Below, piece by piece: positions 18,018 to 27,800 of a stretch of 64,000 nt of DNA. Every line of letters begins with the position of its first letter. Within the stretch, counting starts at the first letter, position 1. This DNA is from Vibrio owensii CAIM 1854 = LMG 25443. GTDB lineage: Bacteria > Pseudomonadota > Gammaproteobacteria > Enterobacterales > Vibrionaceae. Location: contig NZ_JPRD01000042.1 of assembly GCF_000817815.1 (NCBI RefSeq), positions 1 through 64,000 on the forward strand, given 5' to 3'. The notes below the pieces were generated by a model. That model was not told the DNA's origin. It worked only from the letters and a program-made list of their open reading frames with translations, and ran no database searches. Both the position numbers and the translations under genes were made by a program.

Positions 18018-18746
18018 TTAAACTCGTGCGGTGATTTCAAAGTCGTACAAACTCGACTTGTAATAAACGATGGAATACTCGTATATCCCTTGTTCTTCAT
18101 AGAAGTTCTGAGATTGGTTGATCAAGATAGGATCCAGCTTATCGACCACCAACAGTTTCTGTGCAGCATCATCCGGTAAGGCAGGAATCAATTTCTGCTG
18201 CGTTTTCACCATCTCAATGCCATGACGACTTAAGTATTCGAACTTTGAGCCTTCAAGGTCTTGTTGCGTTAAATTAGGCAAAAGAACACGAGGAATATAA
18301 AACTCCTCATAAGAGACAACCTGATCATTAATCAGACGTAAACGACGAGCAAAATTCACTGGCTCACCTTGCGCAATATTGAGTTTTTCAGCCACTAACT
18401 CGTCTGCAAGAACCACTTCAAACGCATCAACAATGTTCTTAGCTTCTAACCCTGAGCCTGCCGCTTCTTGAGCAAAGCCAGACATGGACAAGAAATCATG
18501 ACGCAATTTGTTGGATTTAACGAACGTCCCTTTGCCTTTTTCTGAGAAGGTGTAGCCCAAATCATTAAGCTGTTGAAGCGCTTTACGAACCGTCACTCGA
18601 CTGACTTTGAGTAACTCCACCAGTTGATTTTCCGATGGAAGCTTACTGCCTGCAGGGTAAATACCTTTATCAATTTCGCGCTTTAATTCATCCGCGACTT
18701 GAATGTACAGCGGCTGCAAACTTTTTTGATCAAATAACTCAGTCAT
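18018..18746 (-). CDS. GntR/HutC-family transcriptional regulator
   Basis: A 242-residue regulator with an N-terminal GntR winged helix (PLYIQVADELKREIDKGIYP, LPSENQLVELLKVSRVTVRKAL, residues about 12-70) and a C-terminal UTRA ligand-binding domain (about 90-240; FARRLRLINDQVVSYEEFYIP). UTRA regulators usually sense a phosphosugar. It lies directly upstream of and collinear with the EIIBC-GH32 genes but is terminated separately, so it is the natural local repressor. Sucrose operons described in Vibrio usually use a LacI-type ScrR, so a GntR type here is unusual. Confidence 0.88.
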   Translation of the reverse strand: MTELFDQKSLQPLYIQVADELKREIDKGIYPAGSKLPSENQLVELLKVSRVTVRKALQQLNDLGYTFSEKGKGTFVKSNKLRHDFLSMSGFAQEAAGSGLEAKNIVDAFEVVLADELVAEKLNIAQGEPVNFARRLRLINDQVVSYEEFYIPRVLLPNLTQQDLEGSKFEYLSRHGIEMVKTQQKLIPALPDDAAQKLLVVDKLDPILINQSQNFYEEQGIYEYSIVYYKSSLYDFEITARV

Positions 18747-18874
18747 AATTCCGTGAAAACTAAGGGGTTACCAACTCATCTTACTCAAGCTGAGGGCAAT
18801 TACCAACTATTGTTAAAAGGCGTAAGAATTGGATAAGCTAGCTTCTAGCTCAAACGAAACAACAGGAAACCGCA

Positions 18875-19759
18875 GTGAATTTAAGACAATTGGAAGTCTT
18901 TTACGCCATCATGCAGACCGGAACTGTTTCTGGTGCCGCGCGCCTATTGCATGTATCGCAGCCTAATGTCACTCGGGTACTTGCCCATACGGAACAACAA
19001 CTTAGCTTTGCCCTGTTTGAGCGCGTCAAAGGCCGCTTAGTACCGACCCAAGAAGCCAAAGCCCTATTGCCAGAAGCCGAAAAAGTCTACCAACAACTTG
19101 GGCAATTTCGCTCCCTCACCAATAAAGTGAAACAAGGCACTCAGCACTTGAGAGTCGGAGCACCTCCTGTCTTAGCTTCCCAACTGCTTGCTCCAACGGT
19201 TGCTACACTGTCGAAGCAACAAGGCATCTCATTTGAACTATTAACCGCAAACCGTGATGAGCTGTGTTCAGGCTTACTTAAGCACGAATTGGATGTGGCG
19301 ATTGCCTTTGGTGAAGAAGCGCCACCTGCGATTTTGAGTGAGGTGTTACTCAAGCAGCAACTTGTTCTGATTGCGCCAAAAGAAGCGCTCAATTCGACTG
19401 ACGACGCGATATCGTTTGATGATTTGATTCAGCACGAATTGCCAATCATCGGCTTGGACAGTCGAGACCCACTCGGTTTATTGCTACATCAAACACTCTC
19501 TGCGCGTGATGAACATTATAACCATGCGATCACAGTGCGCAGTTACGCCGCTGCCGCCGAGCTAGTCAAGCATCATGCGGGGTTTGCGATTGTCGACCCA
19601 TGGACAGCAAAACAGTATCAAGATGACGAATCAGTAAGCGTGCGCTCACTTTCTCCGGCGCTGTCATTTTCTATCTCTATCTTGTTTGCGGAGCACACAC
19701 CGCAATCCATATCGACCAAGCTTTTTATTGAGTCGTTAAAGCAGCATGTTAATCAGTAA
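18875..19759 (+). CDS. dgcR: LysR-family regulator, DgcR-like
   Basis: A 294-residue LysR protein starting at a GTG: the HTH (LRQLEVFYAIMQTGTVSGAARLLHVSQPNVTR) is followed by a standard effector domain. It is immediately upstream of, and on the same strand as, a DUF1611 protein and an enolase-superfamily racemase. That three-gene order matches the D-glutamate catabolic cluster described in marine Pseudoalteromonas, where DgcR activates dgcN and dgcA in response to D-glutamate. The symbol is given by synteny and family, not by a tested ligand. Confidence 0.75.
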   Translation: MNLRQLEVFYAIMQTGTVSGAARLLHVSQPNVTRVLAHTEQQLSFALFERVKGRLVPTQEAKALLPEAEKVYQQLGQFRSLTNKVKQGTQHLRVGAPPVLASQLLAPTVATLSKQQGISFELLTANRDELCSGLLKHELDVAIAFGEEAPPAILSEVLLKQQLVLIAPKEALNSTDDAISFDDLIQHELPIIGLDSRDPLGLLLHQTLSARDEHYNHAITVRSYAAAAELVKHHAGFAIVDPWTAKQYQDDESVSVRSLSPALSFSISILFAEHTPQSISTKLFIESLKQHVNQ

Positions 19760-19878
19760 GTTAGCACTCACGCCCACCTATAACTTCAAGTTATAGGCGC
19801 ACAACAAATAGGCATTCGGCTTCCCTCTTCAAACTGACTACATTGTCTGAAAACGTACGAATGACAGAGGGAACCATC

Positions 19879-20883
19879 ATGCAAATTGCTCAACCTTACC
19901 TACTTTTTCTTGGCGACGTCACCGATCCATTAGCCGCAAAAACTGCACGCGGTATACATCAATGGCGCCCAGAGATTTGCTTAGGTCAGCTTCGTCTTAC
20001 GTCAGAAACCGTTTCATTAGGTTTAACCGACATGACGCTGCAACAGGCTCAGCAGCAAGGCGCAAAAACGCTCGTCATCGGTACAGCAAACCCTGGTGGT
20101 GTTATTCCTGAATCATGGCAATCAACCTTGCTCGAAGCGGCGGAAATGGGGTTTGAAATTGCCTCAGGTATGCACCAACGTCTTTCTGAATTCGCGCCTT
20201 TGAATGACTTACAGCAACGTGGCTTGACCAAGTTGCACGATGTACGCCATTACGATGAACCGCTAAAAGTGGGCAATGGTAAAGCGCGCTCGGGTAAACG
20301 CTTACTAACGGTTGGTACCGACTGCTCGGTTGGAAAAATGTTCTCAGCTCTCGCGATTGAGAAAGCCTTACAGCAATCTGGTTGTAAAGCTGAGTTCAAA
20401 GCCACAGGTCAAACGGGCATCTTAGTCGCGGGCAGTGGTATTTCGATTGATGCGGTTGTCGCGGACTTTATCTCTGGTGCGGTGGAAGCCATTAGTCCTG
20501 AGTTTATTGACCACGAATGGGACATCATTGAAGGACAAGGCTCGTTGTTCAATCCTTCTTTTGCTGGCGTGAGTTTAGGCTTGCTTCACGGCGCACAAGC
20601 AGACGCTTTGGTATTGTGTCACGAGATCGGTCGCCCGCACATTCGCAACCTTCCTCATGCTAAGTTGCCAACGATTGAACAAACCATCGAAGCGAATTTA
20701 CAAGCTGCACGTTTAACAAACTCTGACACACGTCTTGTCGGAATCTGCTTGAATACTTCTGCAATCAGTGAAGATGATGCCGCACAGCTTTGCCAAGACT
20801 GGACTGAGAAATACCAAGTACCAGTGACCGATCCTGTGCGTTTTGGCGTGGAGCAAATTGCTCAACAGATTATTGCGATTTAA
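19879..20883 (+). CDS. dgcN: DUF1611 protein, probable D-glutamate N-acetyltransferase DgcN
   Basis: The ATG at 19879, with AGAGGGA upstream, is preferred over a TTG 12 codons earlier. The 334-residue protein is a full DUF1611 member: an N-terminal Rossmann-like domain (YLLFLGDVTDPLAAKTARG) and a C-terminal P-loop domain with GTDCSVGK (near residue 145). EGQGSLFNPSFAGVSLGLLHG is strongly conserved in the family. In marine bacteria DgcN acetylates D-glutamate with acetyl-CoA, and DgcA then racemises the product. The neighbours here are exactly those two partners. Older annotation would call it an epimerase-like or unknown protein. Confidence 0.78.
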   Translation: MQIAQPYLLFLGDVTDPLAAKTARGIHQWRPEICLGQLRLTSETVSLGLTDMTLQQAQQQGAKTLVIGTANPGGVIPESWQSTLLEAAEMGFEIASGMHQRLSEFAPLNDLQQRGLTKLHDVRHYDEPLKVGNGKARSGKRLLTVGTDCSVGKMFSALAIEKALQQSGCKAEFKATGQTGILVAGSGISIDAVVADFISGAVEAISPEFIDHEWDIIEGQGSLFNPSFAGVSLGLLHGAQADALVLCHEIGRPHIRNLPHAKLPTIEQTIEANLQAARLTNSDTRLVGICLNTSAISEDDAAQLCQDWTEKYQVPVTDPVRFGVEQIAQQIIAI

Positions 20884-20909
20884 GTTGCGATTTAAGGATT
20901 GTAGACGCG

Positions 20910-21896
20910 ATGAAAATTCATGTAGAGCCCGTCACCATTGCGATGGCGACGCCTTTCCGTATATCACGTGGCAGCAGAACCGAATGCCACGTGGTGCGAG
21001 TAACCATAGAGCAGAACGGCATCACTGCCCAAGGTGAATGTACACCTTATCCTCGCTACGGCGAGTCGGTGGAATCGGTGATCAAAGCCATTTCTCAAGC
21101 CGCCCATGAACTGCAAGGTTTGTTTGCCAAAGGCGATGCGAACATAGTCTCCCTTAGAGAAAAGCTGCAAACCCTTCTCCCTGGTGGTGCGGCACGTAAT
21201 GCACTCGACTGCGCGATGTGGAACTTACAAGCGAAGCTAGCGGGCAAGCAACACACTCAAGATTTATTTGAACTGCCAGCATCGATTGTCACCGCGATGA
21301 CCGTGTCGATTAACACGCCAGAGGCAATGGCAAATCAGACCCGTAGTTACATCGAACAAGGCGCAAAACTACTTAAAGTGAAGCTCGATGGCGAACAAGT
21401 GATTGAACGTGTTCGCGCAGTTCGTGAAGCGGCAGGCGATGCGATGATCGTGCTGGATGCGAACGAAGCATGGCAAGAACTGGATTTAGACGCCACCTTT
21501 GCCGCACTAGCGCCATTGAATATCGCGATGATTGAGCAGCCTTTACCCTCGAATGACGATGACAAGCTAAAAGACATTTCGCACCCTATTCCACTTTGTG
21601 CCGATGAAAGTTGCCATACGCGCCAACAATTGCATGAATTGGTAGGCAAATACGAAATGGTCAACATCAAGCTCGACAAGACAGGTGGTCTAACCGAAGC
21701 CTTATTGCTTGCAGAAGAAGCGAAACGCCTTGGCTTTACCTTGATGTCTGGTTGCATGTTAGGCACTTCACTAGCGATGCGAGCAGCTCTACCCATCGCT
21801 GTTCAATCGAAAGTGGTCGACTTAGATGGTCCGGTTTTACTGGGTCAGGATGTTGAGCCTGCTTTGGTATATCGAGAAGGTGAAATCGTCCTGTAA
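20910..21896 (+). CDS. dgcA: Enolase-superfamily racemase, probable DgcA
   Basis: A 328-residue member of the muconate-lactonising/dipeptide-epimerase subgroup. The catalytic landmarks are visible in order: the KxK lysine motif LLKVKLDG, the metal ligands in VLDANEAW, IEQPL and CADESC, and the second lysine in NIKLDKTGGL. By itself it could be an L-Ala-D/L-Glu epimerase. Next to dgcR and dgcN it is better read as N-acetyl-D-glutamate racemase, which feeds N-acetyl-L-glutamate to deacetylation and central nitrogen metabolism. It starts 26 bases after dgcN. Confidence 0.78.
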   Translation: MKIHVEPVTIAMATPFRISRGSRTECHVVRVTIEQNGITAQGECTPYPRYGESVESVIKAISQAAHELQGLFAKGDANIVSLREKLQTLLPGGAARNALDCAMWNLQAKLAGKQHTQDLFELPASIVTAMTVSINTPEAMANQTRSYIEQGAKLLKVKLDGEQVIERVRAVREAAGDAMIVLDANEAWQELDLDATFAALAPLNIAMIEQPLPSNDDDKLKDISHPIPLCADESCHTRQQLHELVGKYEMVNIKLDKTGGLTEALLLAEEAKRLGFTLMSGCMLGTSLAMRAALPIAVQSKVVDLDGPVLLGQDVEPALVYREGEIVL

Positions 21897-22048
21897 AGGG
21901 TCAGGGATCACCCCATCACCCATTTCATGACCTAGATTAAAAAACAATCACCGTCAGCATGAAATAAGTCACATAAATTACGGGGTTATTACGGCATGCT
22001 AATAACGTAGTAACCTCTAATGCGCTTTTTCAGCAAGGTGGTGGTTGT

Positions 22049-22096
22049 ATGTATAGAGTCATCCGAAAAATGACATGGAAGACGAAAAGGCGGTAA
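22049..22096 (+). CDS. Candidate 15-residue leader peptide upstream of the EF-G-like gene
   Basis: The ORF encodes MYRVIRKMTWKTKRR, six of whose fifteen residues are Arg or Lys besides two Met and a Trp. Its last sense codons are AGG CGG, usually rare in gamma-proteobacteria. The stop lies in the loop of a small hairpin (GGCGG 22089-22093, CCGCC 22099-22103). No strong ribosome site is present, only a G-rich GGTGGTGG stretch. It is proposed because of its place in the leader of a translational GTPase; it could be chance. Confidence 0.25.
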   Translation: MYRVIRKMTWKTKRR

Positions 22097-22145
22097 ACCC
22101 GCCCTACTCCAATGCAGTTCGTGCCTGATATCAGGTTTGCTTTGG
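22088..22145 (+). promoter_or_regulatory. Structured leader of the EF-G-like gene
   Basis: Two consecutive hairpins are visible: GGCGG/CCGCC (22089-22103), and a longer nested one with CCAA and GCA (22109-22116) pairing with TGC and TTGG (22138-22145) around the perfect palindrome CCTGATATCAGG (22124-22135). They lie 60-115 bases before the ATG at 22206. The 309-base gap before the gene otherwise holds only AT-rich sequence. A regulatory role is inferred. Confidence 0.4.
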
Positions 22146-22205
22146 AACCGTTGATTGGCCGCTAAAGGCTCACTCGGTTTCGCACGTCATTTGCAAGGAG
22201 GCTCT

Positions 22206-24230
22206 ATGCCTATCAATAAGATCCGCAACGTCGCCTTTGTCGGTCAAACGGGTACCGGCAAAACCACACTGATAGAAAAACTGCTCTACACCTGCCAAGC
22301 TACCAACCATTTAGGTTGTGTGGAAAAAGGCGATACGGTGACCGATTTCGACCAACAATCCATCCAATATCAACACAGTATCGAAGCCACCCCAGTCGCC
22401 CTAAGTTGGAACAAACACCGCCTCAATATCATCGACACTCCCGGACAGAGTGAATTACTCGGACGCACACTCAGCGTGTTCCCTGCCGTTGAAACTTCCG
22501 CGTTGATCATCGACCCACAAATGCCCATCAACCAAACTTCTGACCGCTTGTTCGCCTTTGCTAAAGAGCAGCAAAAGTGCCAGATGATCATCATCAACAA
22601 GCTCGATAATCACGGTAACCAACTTGAAGCCGTGATGGAAAGCATCATCGAACACTTTGGTGACAACTGCTTACCAATCAACTTACCTTCAGCCGATGCT
22701 CAATCGGTCGTGGATTGCTATTTCGAACCAGAGATCGAACGCGAGACCCAGCTCGCCAAAGTCGAAGAAGCCCATGAAACCTTGATAGACCAAGTGATTG
22801 AAGTCGATGAAGAGCTGATGGAACTGTATCTTGAACAAGGCTCAGAACTGACAGCAGAACAGCTGCATGACCCGTTTGAAGAAGCATTAAGAACCGGACA
22901 CGTTATTCCAATCTGCTTTGTGTCGTCCGAAACAGGCGCAGGGGTAGAACTGCTGCTGAGAACCCTAGCGGAAATCATGCCGATGCCAAATGAAGGCAAC
23001 CCACCGCTGTTGGAGAAAAACGGCAAGAAGGTCAAAGTAAACTGTGAAGCACTTGAGCACAGCGTGGCGCATGTGTACAAGATCAGCGTCGATCCTTACA
23101 TGGGCAAACTCGCCTACTTACGTGTTTACCAAGGTGAAATCAACGCAGGCAGCCAACTCTACATTGGCGAGAGCAACAAAGCGTTCAAAGTCGGTCATCT
23201 CTACCAATTGCAAGGCAAAGACAGAACAGAAATCCCAAGGGCGCTTGCCGGCGATTTCTGTGTGCTAGCCAAAGTGGATGAGTTGGAATTTGATTCCATT
23301 GTTCATGACTCTCATGAAGAAGATGGCGTGCAATTCAAAACCCTCAACTTCCCTGATTCAATGTACTCGCTGTGCCTAAAACCCGTTAAGCGTGGCGACG
23401 AGCAAAAGCTTGGGGATGTACTGAATAAAATCGCCAGTGAAGACCCTTCTCTTCGAATCGAACATCGCGCACGCACTAATGAAACCATCATAAGTGGTCA
23501 GGGTGAATTCCACCTCAAAGTAGCGCTGGAGAAAATGTCTTCTGTTTACAAACTGGAAGTGGAAACCAGCCAACCAAGCGTCGAATACTTTGAGACCATA
23601 ACCAAGCCAGCAGAAGGTCATTATCGTCATAAGAAACAGAGCGGCGGTGCCGGTCAATTTGGTGAAGTGCAATTAAAAGTACGCCCACTCGAGCGCGGTG
23701 CGGGCTTCAAGTTCATCAATAAAGTGGTAGGCGGTGCCATTCCTACCGCACTCATCCCTGCGGTGGAAAAAGGCATTGTTCAAGCACTAGAAGAAGGAGC
23801 GATTTCTGGTAACCCAATCAAAGATGTCGAGGTGACCGTTTACGATGGTAAATACCACTCGGTTGACTCGAAAGAAATCGCGTTTGTCATCGCAGGTAAG
23901 AAAGCGTTTTTAGATGCGATCAACAACGCAGACCCGATTGTGCTCGAACCGATTGTTCAAATGGAGCTTCATATTCCAACCGCGAATGTGGGTGATGTAT
24001 CCGGCGATTTATCTGGTAATCGCGGTCTTATTGAAGGTACCGAGCCTATCGACGCGAACTTCACTATGTTAAGGGCGAAGTCTCCGGTCAACGAGTTGCA
24101 AGATTATGCTCGTCGTCTGCGCTCAATTACTGGCGGTGAAGGCAGTTTTAACATGACGCTCAGCCATTACGAACCAGCGCCACCAGCTGTGCAAAAACAG
24201 GTCTGCAACGAAGCGACGCAGCAAAGCTAA
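22206..24230 (+). CDS. Elongation factor G-like translational GTPase
   Basis: The ATG at 22206 follows AAGGAGG directly and gives 674 residues, shorter than canonical EF-G (about 700). G1 is GQTGTGKTT, G3 DTPGQSE and G4 NKLDN. Domains II to V follow, with GQGEFHLKVALEKM and GGAGQFGEV in the positions expected of EF-G. The divergent G-motifs (GQTGTGKTT rather than AHIDAGKTT) mark it as the FusA2/EF-G-like paralogue group rather than the housekeeping factor. Its role in translocation or recycling is not established. It is monocistronic with a structured leader. Confidence 0.88.
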   Translation: MPINKIRNVAFVGQTGTGKTTLIEKLLYTCQATNHLGCVEKGDTVTDFDQQSIQYQHSIEATPVALSWNKHRLNIIDTPGQSELLGRTLSVFPAVETSALIIDPQMPINQTSDRLFAFAKEQQKCQMIIINKLDNHGNQLEAVMESIIEHFGDNCLPINLPSADAQSVVDCYFEPEIERETQLAKVEEAHETLIDQVIEVDEELMELYLEQGSELTAEQLHDPFEEALRTGHVIPICFVSSETGAGVELLLRTLAEIMPMPNEGNPPLLEKNGKKVKVNCEALEHSVAHVYKISVDPYMGKLAYLRVYQGEINAGSQLYIGESNKAFKVGHLYQLQGKDRTEIPRALAGDFCVLAKVDELEFDSIVHDSHEEDGVQFKTLNFPDSMYSLCLKPVKRGDEQKLGDVLNKIASEDPSLRIEHRARTNETIISGQGEFHLKVALEKMSSVYKLEVETSQPSVEYFETITKPAEGHYRHKKQSGGAGQFGEVQLKVRPLERGAGFKFINKVVGGAIPTALIPAVEKGIVQALEEGAISGNPIKDVEVTVYDGKYHSVDSKEIAFVIAGKKAFLDAINNADPIVLEPIVQMELHIPTANVGDVSGDLSGNRGLIEGTEPIDANFTMLRAKSPVNELQDYARRLRSITGGEGSFNMTLSHYEPAPPAVQKQVCNEATQQS

Positions 24231-24254
24231 GACTTAACACATTTAACTTCACCA

Positions 24255-24285
24255 ACAAAAAACGCCCTCGAAACTTGAGGGCGTT
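24255..24285. terminator. Terminator between EF-G-like gene and small minus-strand gene
   Basis: AACGCCCTC/GAGGGCGTT. The A run at 24255-24262 makes it strongest for the minus-strand gene; the plus side has a mixed GTTGTTGT tail. Confidence 0.8.
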
Positions 24286-24303
24286 GTTGTATTCAGTTGA
24301 GGT

Positions 24304-24498
24304 CTATTTGTCTAACGACATACCAATATCTTCAAGCTTGGATTGGAACTGTTCAACACTGTCGGCTTTATAGGTAGGAGAACCGTTAAAATAGCGCGGC
24401 TTCTCTGGCAACATCGCGTTCTTGAGTTCTTGTTCCTGATCGACATTGTCATGGTACACCGTTACACGGTTTGGGATATCCTGTTTCATAAATGCCAT
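24304..24498 (-). CDS. Small hypothetical protein (64 aa)
   Basis: An excellent ribosome site (AAAGGAGAA) lies upstream of the ATG, and a terminator follows the stop, so this short gene is probably real. The product is soluble and polar, with no cysteines, signal or membrane segment, and has a central PRYFNGSPTYKADSVEQF. I do not recognise it. A small Vibrio-restricted protein is likely. Confidence 0.65.
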   Translation of the reverse strand: MAFMKQDIPNRVTVYHDNVDQEQELKNAMLPEKPRYFNGSPTYKADSVEQFQSKLEDIGMSLDK

Positions 24499-24834
24499 TT
24501 TGGTTCTCCTTTGTTAAGACGAACCTTAAAGTTAAAGATGGTTAAAAAATAAGCAAAACAAGTTGTGTAAAAATTAGACATCCTCGACAGTTTTTATTGT
24601 TAAATTCAAAGCATTTTATAAACTAGACATGAACTTAATTTTGACACTACGTCATCGAACTGGCAGCGAACTCATCCTATCCCCTACCAAACGTGCGCCT
24701 ATTATCATTTCCACAAATTATGTCTTTTTTTTGAGATTTTAGTCAGTAATGTGTGAATGCAAATAGCCTCATATTCAACTTACTCATAGAGGCGACCTTT
24801 TTCTTTTTGAGTTTTACTCGACTTGCTGATTCAG
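24499..24834. other. Intergenic region, nothing distinctive
   Basis: These 336 AT-rich bases separate divergent genes. I see promoter-like AT tracts but no convincing operator, repeat or structured RNA. Confidence 0.4.
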
Positions 24835-27800
24835 ATGAATAGACGTGTTTTTGATAAACGCCCAACCATTGGCATCATCTTGCCTATGTTGAGCGGTTTT
24901 TATATGGGAGAGCTTAACGCCACGTTGCGCCAAATGGCTAAGCAACATGGGGTTAATTTGGTATTTATTCGTAGTGGGCATCGCCGAGACTTCGACCTGT
25001 CTGTTGCTTTGCATCATCTCGATGCATTGATGGTGGTTTTGCATTCTGCATCCGACCATCTGGTGCAAACGGCGCTGAACAAAGGCATTCCAGTGTTGTC
25101 TTTGGGCGCAAGCTACGCACCGCTTGATGTAGAGCAGTTCATCAGCATACAAAGTGACGGCGTAAAAGCCTTGTATCGCTGGTTGTTGGAGCAAGGACAT
25201 CAACGCATTGGTTTTTGTGGTGACTTGTCGGTTAACGATGTACGTTCACGTTTTAAAGCCTACCAACATGCTGCTACACAGCATCAAGGAGCTTTCAATC
25301 CCGAAGATTTCTTTAGCGTTAGCAACTGCTCATTAGCGGGTGGACGAGAAGCTGCCGTTGAGTTCGTGCAGCGCAACTCGCAATGTACGGCGGTTATTTG
25401 TGCTACCGACCACAACGCCATTGGCATGATGGAGCAACTTAAGCACTTGCAAGTTGCCGTACCAAATGAAGTCGCCGTGGTTGGTATTGATAACGTCTTC
25501 TTCGGTAAACAAACTCAGCCACCGTTAACCACTGCCGATCAGCAATTGGAAGTTCTGGCACGCCGAGCATTTAGCCGAGCTATCGAGCGCATTCAAGGAG
25601 CTGCGTTTTCAAACCAGATTAACCAAGTGCCACAGAAACTGGTTATCCGTCAGTCCTGTGGTAATCGTAACCCAACCTATGAATCAACAGAATGTCCGAA
25701 CTCAATTCGTCATGCGCTGCTGAATGTGGAAGGCCGCTCTCCGGCAGAGATTTTTGAGAACTTCTATTCTCAAGCTCAGAACGGTTTTAACTCCATTCTT
25801 GACGCTCAAAGCTTGTATGGCAACAACCTCGATTGGGCATGTTTAGCGCAGTGCGATCAGGAGCAATATCATATCGAGAGTTGGGTCGAACAAGGCATGA
25901 CCCAACCAACCACGCTGCCAAAACAGAGCACCGCAAGTGATGACATTCGTGATTTTCCTTTCCTTGAAGGTTGCGAACACTTTGTCGCAACAGTGATGCC
26001 AATTGCTACGGGGCAAAAAAACCAGTGGCAGTTAGTCGCCGTGGTCGATTCACTTGAAGATCAACAAAACATCGGTACCCAATCGGTGTTCAACAACTAT
26101 CTCGATATGTTGTCTTTGTTCATCGAACGTGATGCGCTACTCAACACCAGCACCTTACGCCAAAAGAACTCACAGCAATTGTTACAACAACTCAAGGTGG
26201 TATCAAACAGCTCAAATGATGGTATTTGGGATTGGGATTTGACCAGCAATAAACTGCGTTGGAACAGTCGCTTGGTCAACATGCTCGGCAATGAAAACAT
26301 CTCCCACAAACGCTACATTGATTGCGATCAGCTGTTCCAATTTATTCATCCAGAAGACATCGACCAATTAGAAGAACACATCCAAGCTCACTTGGTCGAT
26401 AAAGTGGCGTTCAAAACCGAATTTCGTATTCGCAAACACGACAACAGCTATATCTGGGTACAAGCCAATGGCTCTGCAGTACGCAACGCACAAGGTCATG
26501 CGGTGCGCTTTATCGGCTCAATGACGGATGTGACCGAGCAACGAGAAAGCGCGGCGAAGATCCATCATATGGCCTATTTCGATGCGCTAACGGGTGTCGC
26601 CAACCGCCGCAAAATCATGGAAGAGATTGTTGAACACATCAGCGTCAACCCAGATAAGCCTCGCGCCATCATGTTGATGGATCTCAACCGCTTTAAAATG
26701 ATCAACGACTCTTTCGGACACCATGTCGGCGACGCCTTGCTTTGCCACATAACCAAAGAGTTAGAGAGTGTTTTGGTTGAGCCTCATACCATTGCGCGAC
26801 TCGGCGGAGATGAGTTCTTGTTCTTCTGCCATGTTAGCAATGCCGCCCAAGCCAACCAGATTGCTAGCATGATTTTACGTACCATCGAAAAGCCAATGAT
26901 TCATGAAGAGATGGAATTGGTCAGCCAAGGCAGTTTAGGGATTTCCTTCTACCCATCGGATGGCCATAGCCCTGAAGAGTTGGTGAAAAAAGCCGATATC
27001 GCCATGTATCAAGCGAAGCAACTCGGCGGGCGCAAAGTGGTGCATTACAACGACACCATGGAAGCGACGACACAAAGCTTAATTAAGTTCGAACACCACC
27101 TAAATCGCGCTTTAGAACAAAGCGAAATTGATGTGTTCTACCAACCTCAGCTGTGCCACAAAACGCAGCGTGTGATTGCAGTAGAAGCCTTGGCTCGTTG
27201 GCAATCTGAAGCGCTTGGCTTTGTCCCACCAAGTCAGTTTATTCAAGTCGCCGAGAACGCAGGTATGATCTCGCGATTGGGAGAATACATTCTCAATCGA
27301 GTCTGTCGTGACGTGCAGCAATCCGCTTGGTTACAATCAATGAGCCATATTTCGGTCAACATCAGTGCACGTCAGTTGGTACAGCCTTATTTTGCAGACG
27401 AGGTGATTCAAACCATCCTTAACTACCGATTGCCGCTGTCTCTGTTCTGCATCGAAATCACCGAAACAGCAGCCATTAGTGATTATGACTTGTGTGTGAA
27501 ATCGCTTGAGAAGCTCAGAAAAGCGGGCATTACCATCTCTTTGGATGATTTCGGAACAGGCTTCTCTTCGTTGTCGTTATTGAAGAAGTTGCCATTGAGT
27601 GAAGTCAAAATCGACCGTTCTTTCATCGCCGACATCATCAAAGATCAATCCAACCTCGATTTCGTTTCCACTATGATTTTGATGGGTAGAAGTTTGGGTT
27701 ATCGCGTGGTCGCAGAAGGGGTAGAAACCGCAGAGCATGTCTCTAGCTTAAGCGAACTCGGCGTGGATTTACTGCAAGGTTATTACTTCAGCAAACCCCA

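Noticed and set aside
22155..22205. Longer N-terminus for the EF-G-like protein
   Set aside because: AAGGAGG sits immediately before the ATG at 22206, and the extra 17 residues do not match the family start.
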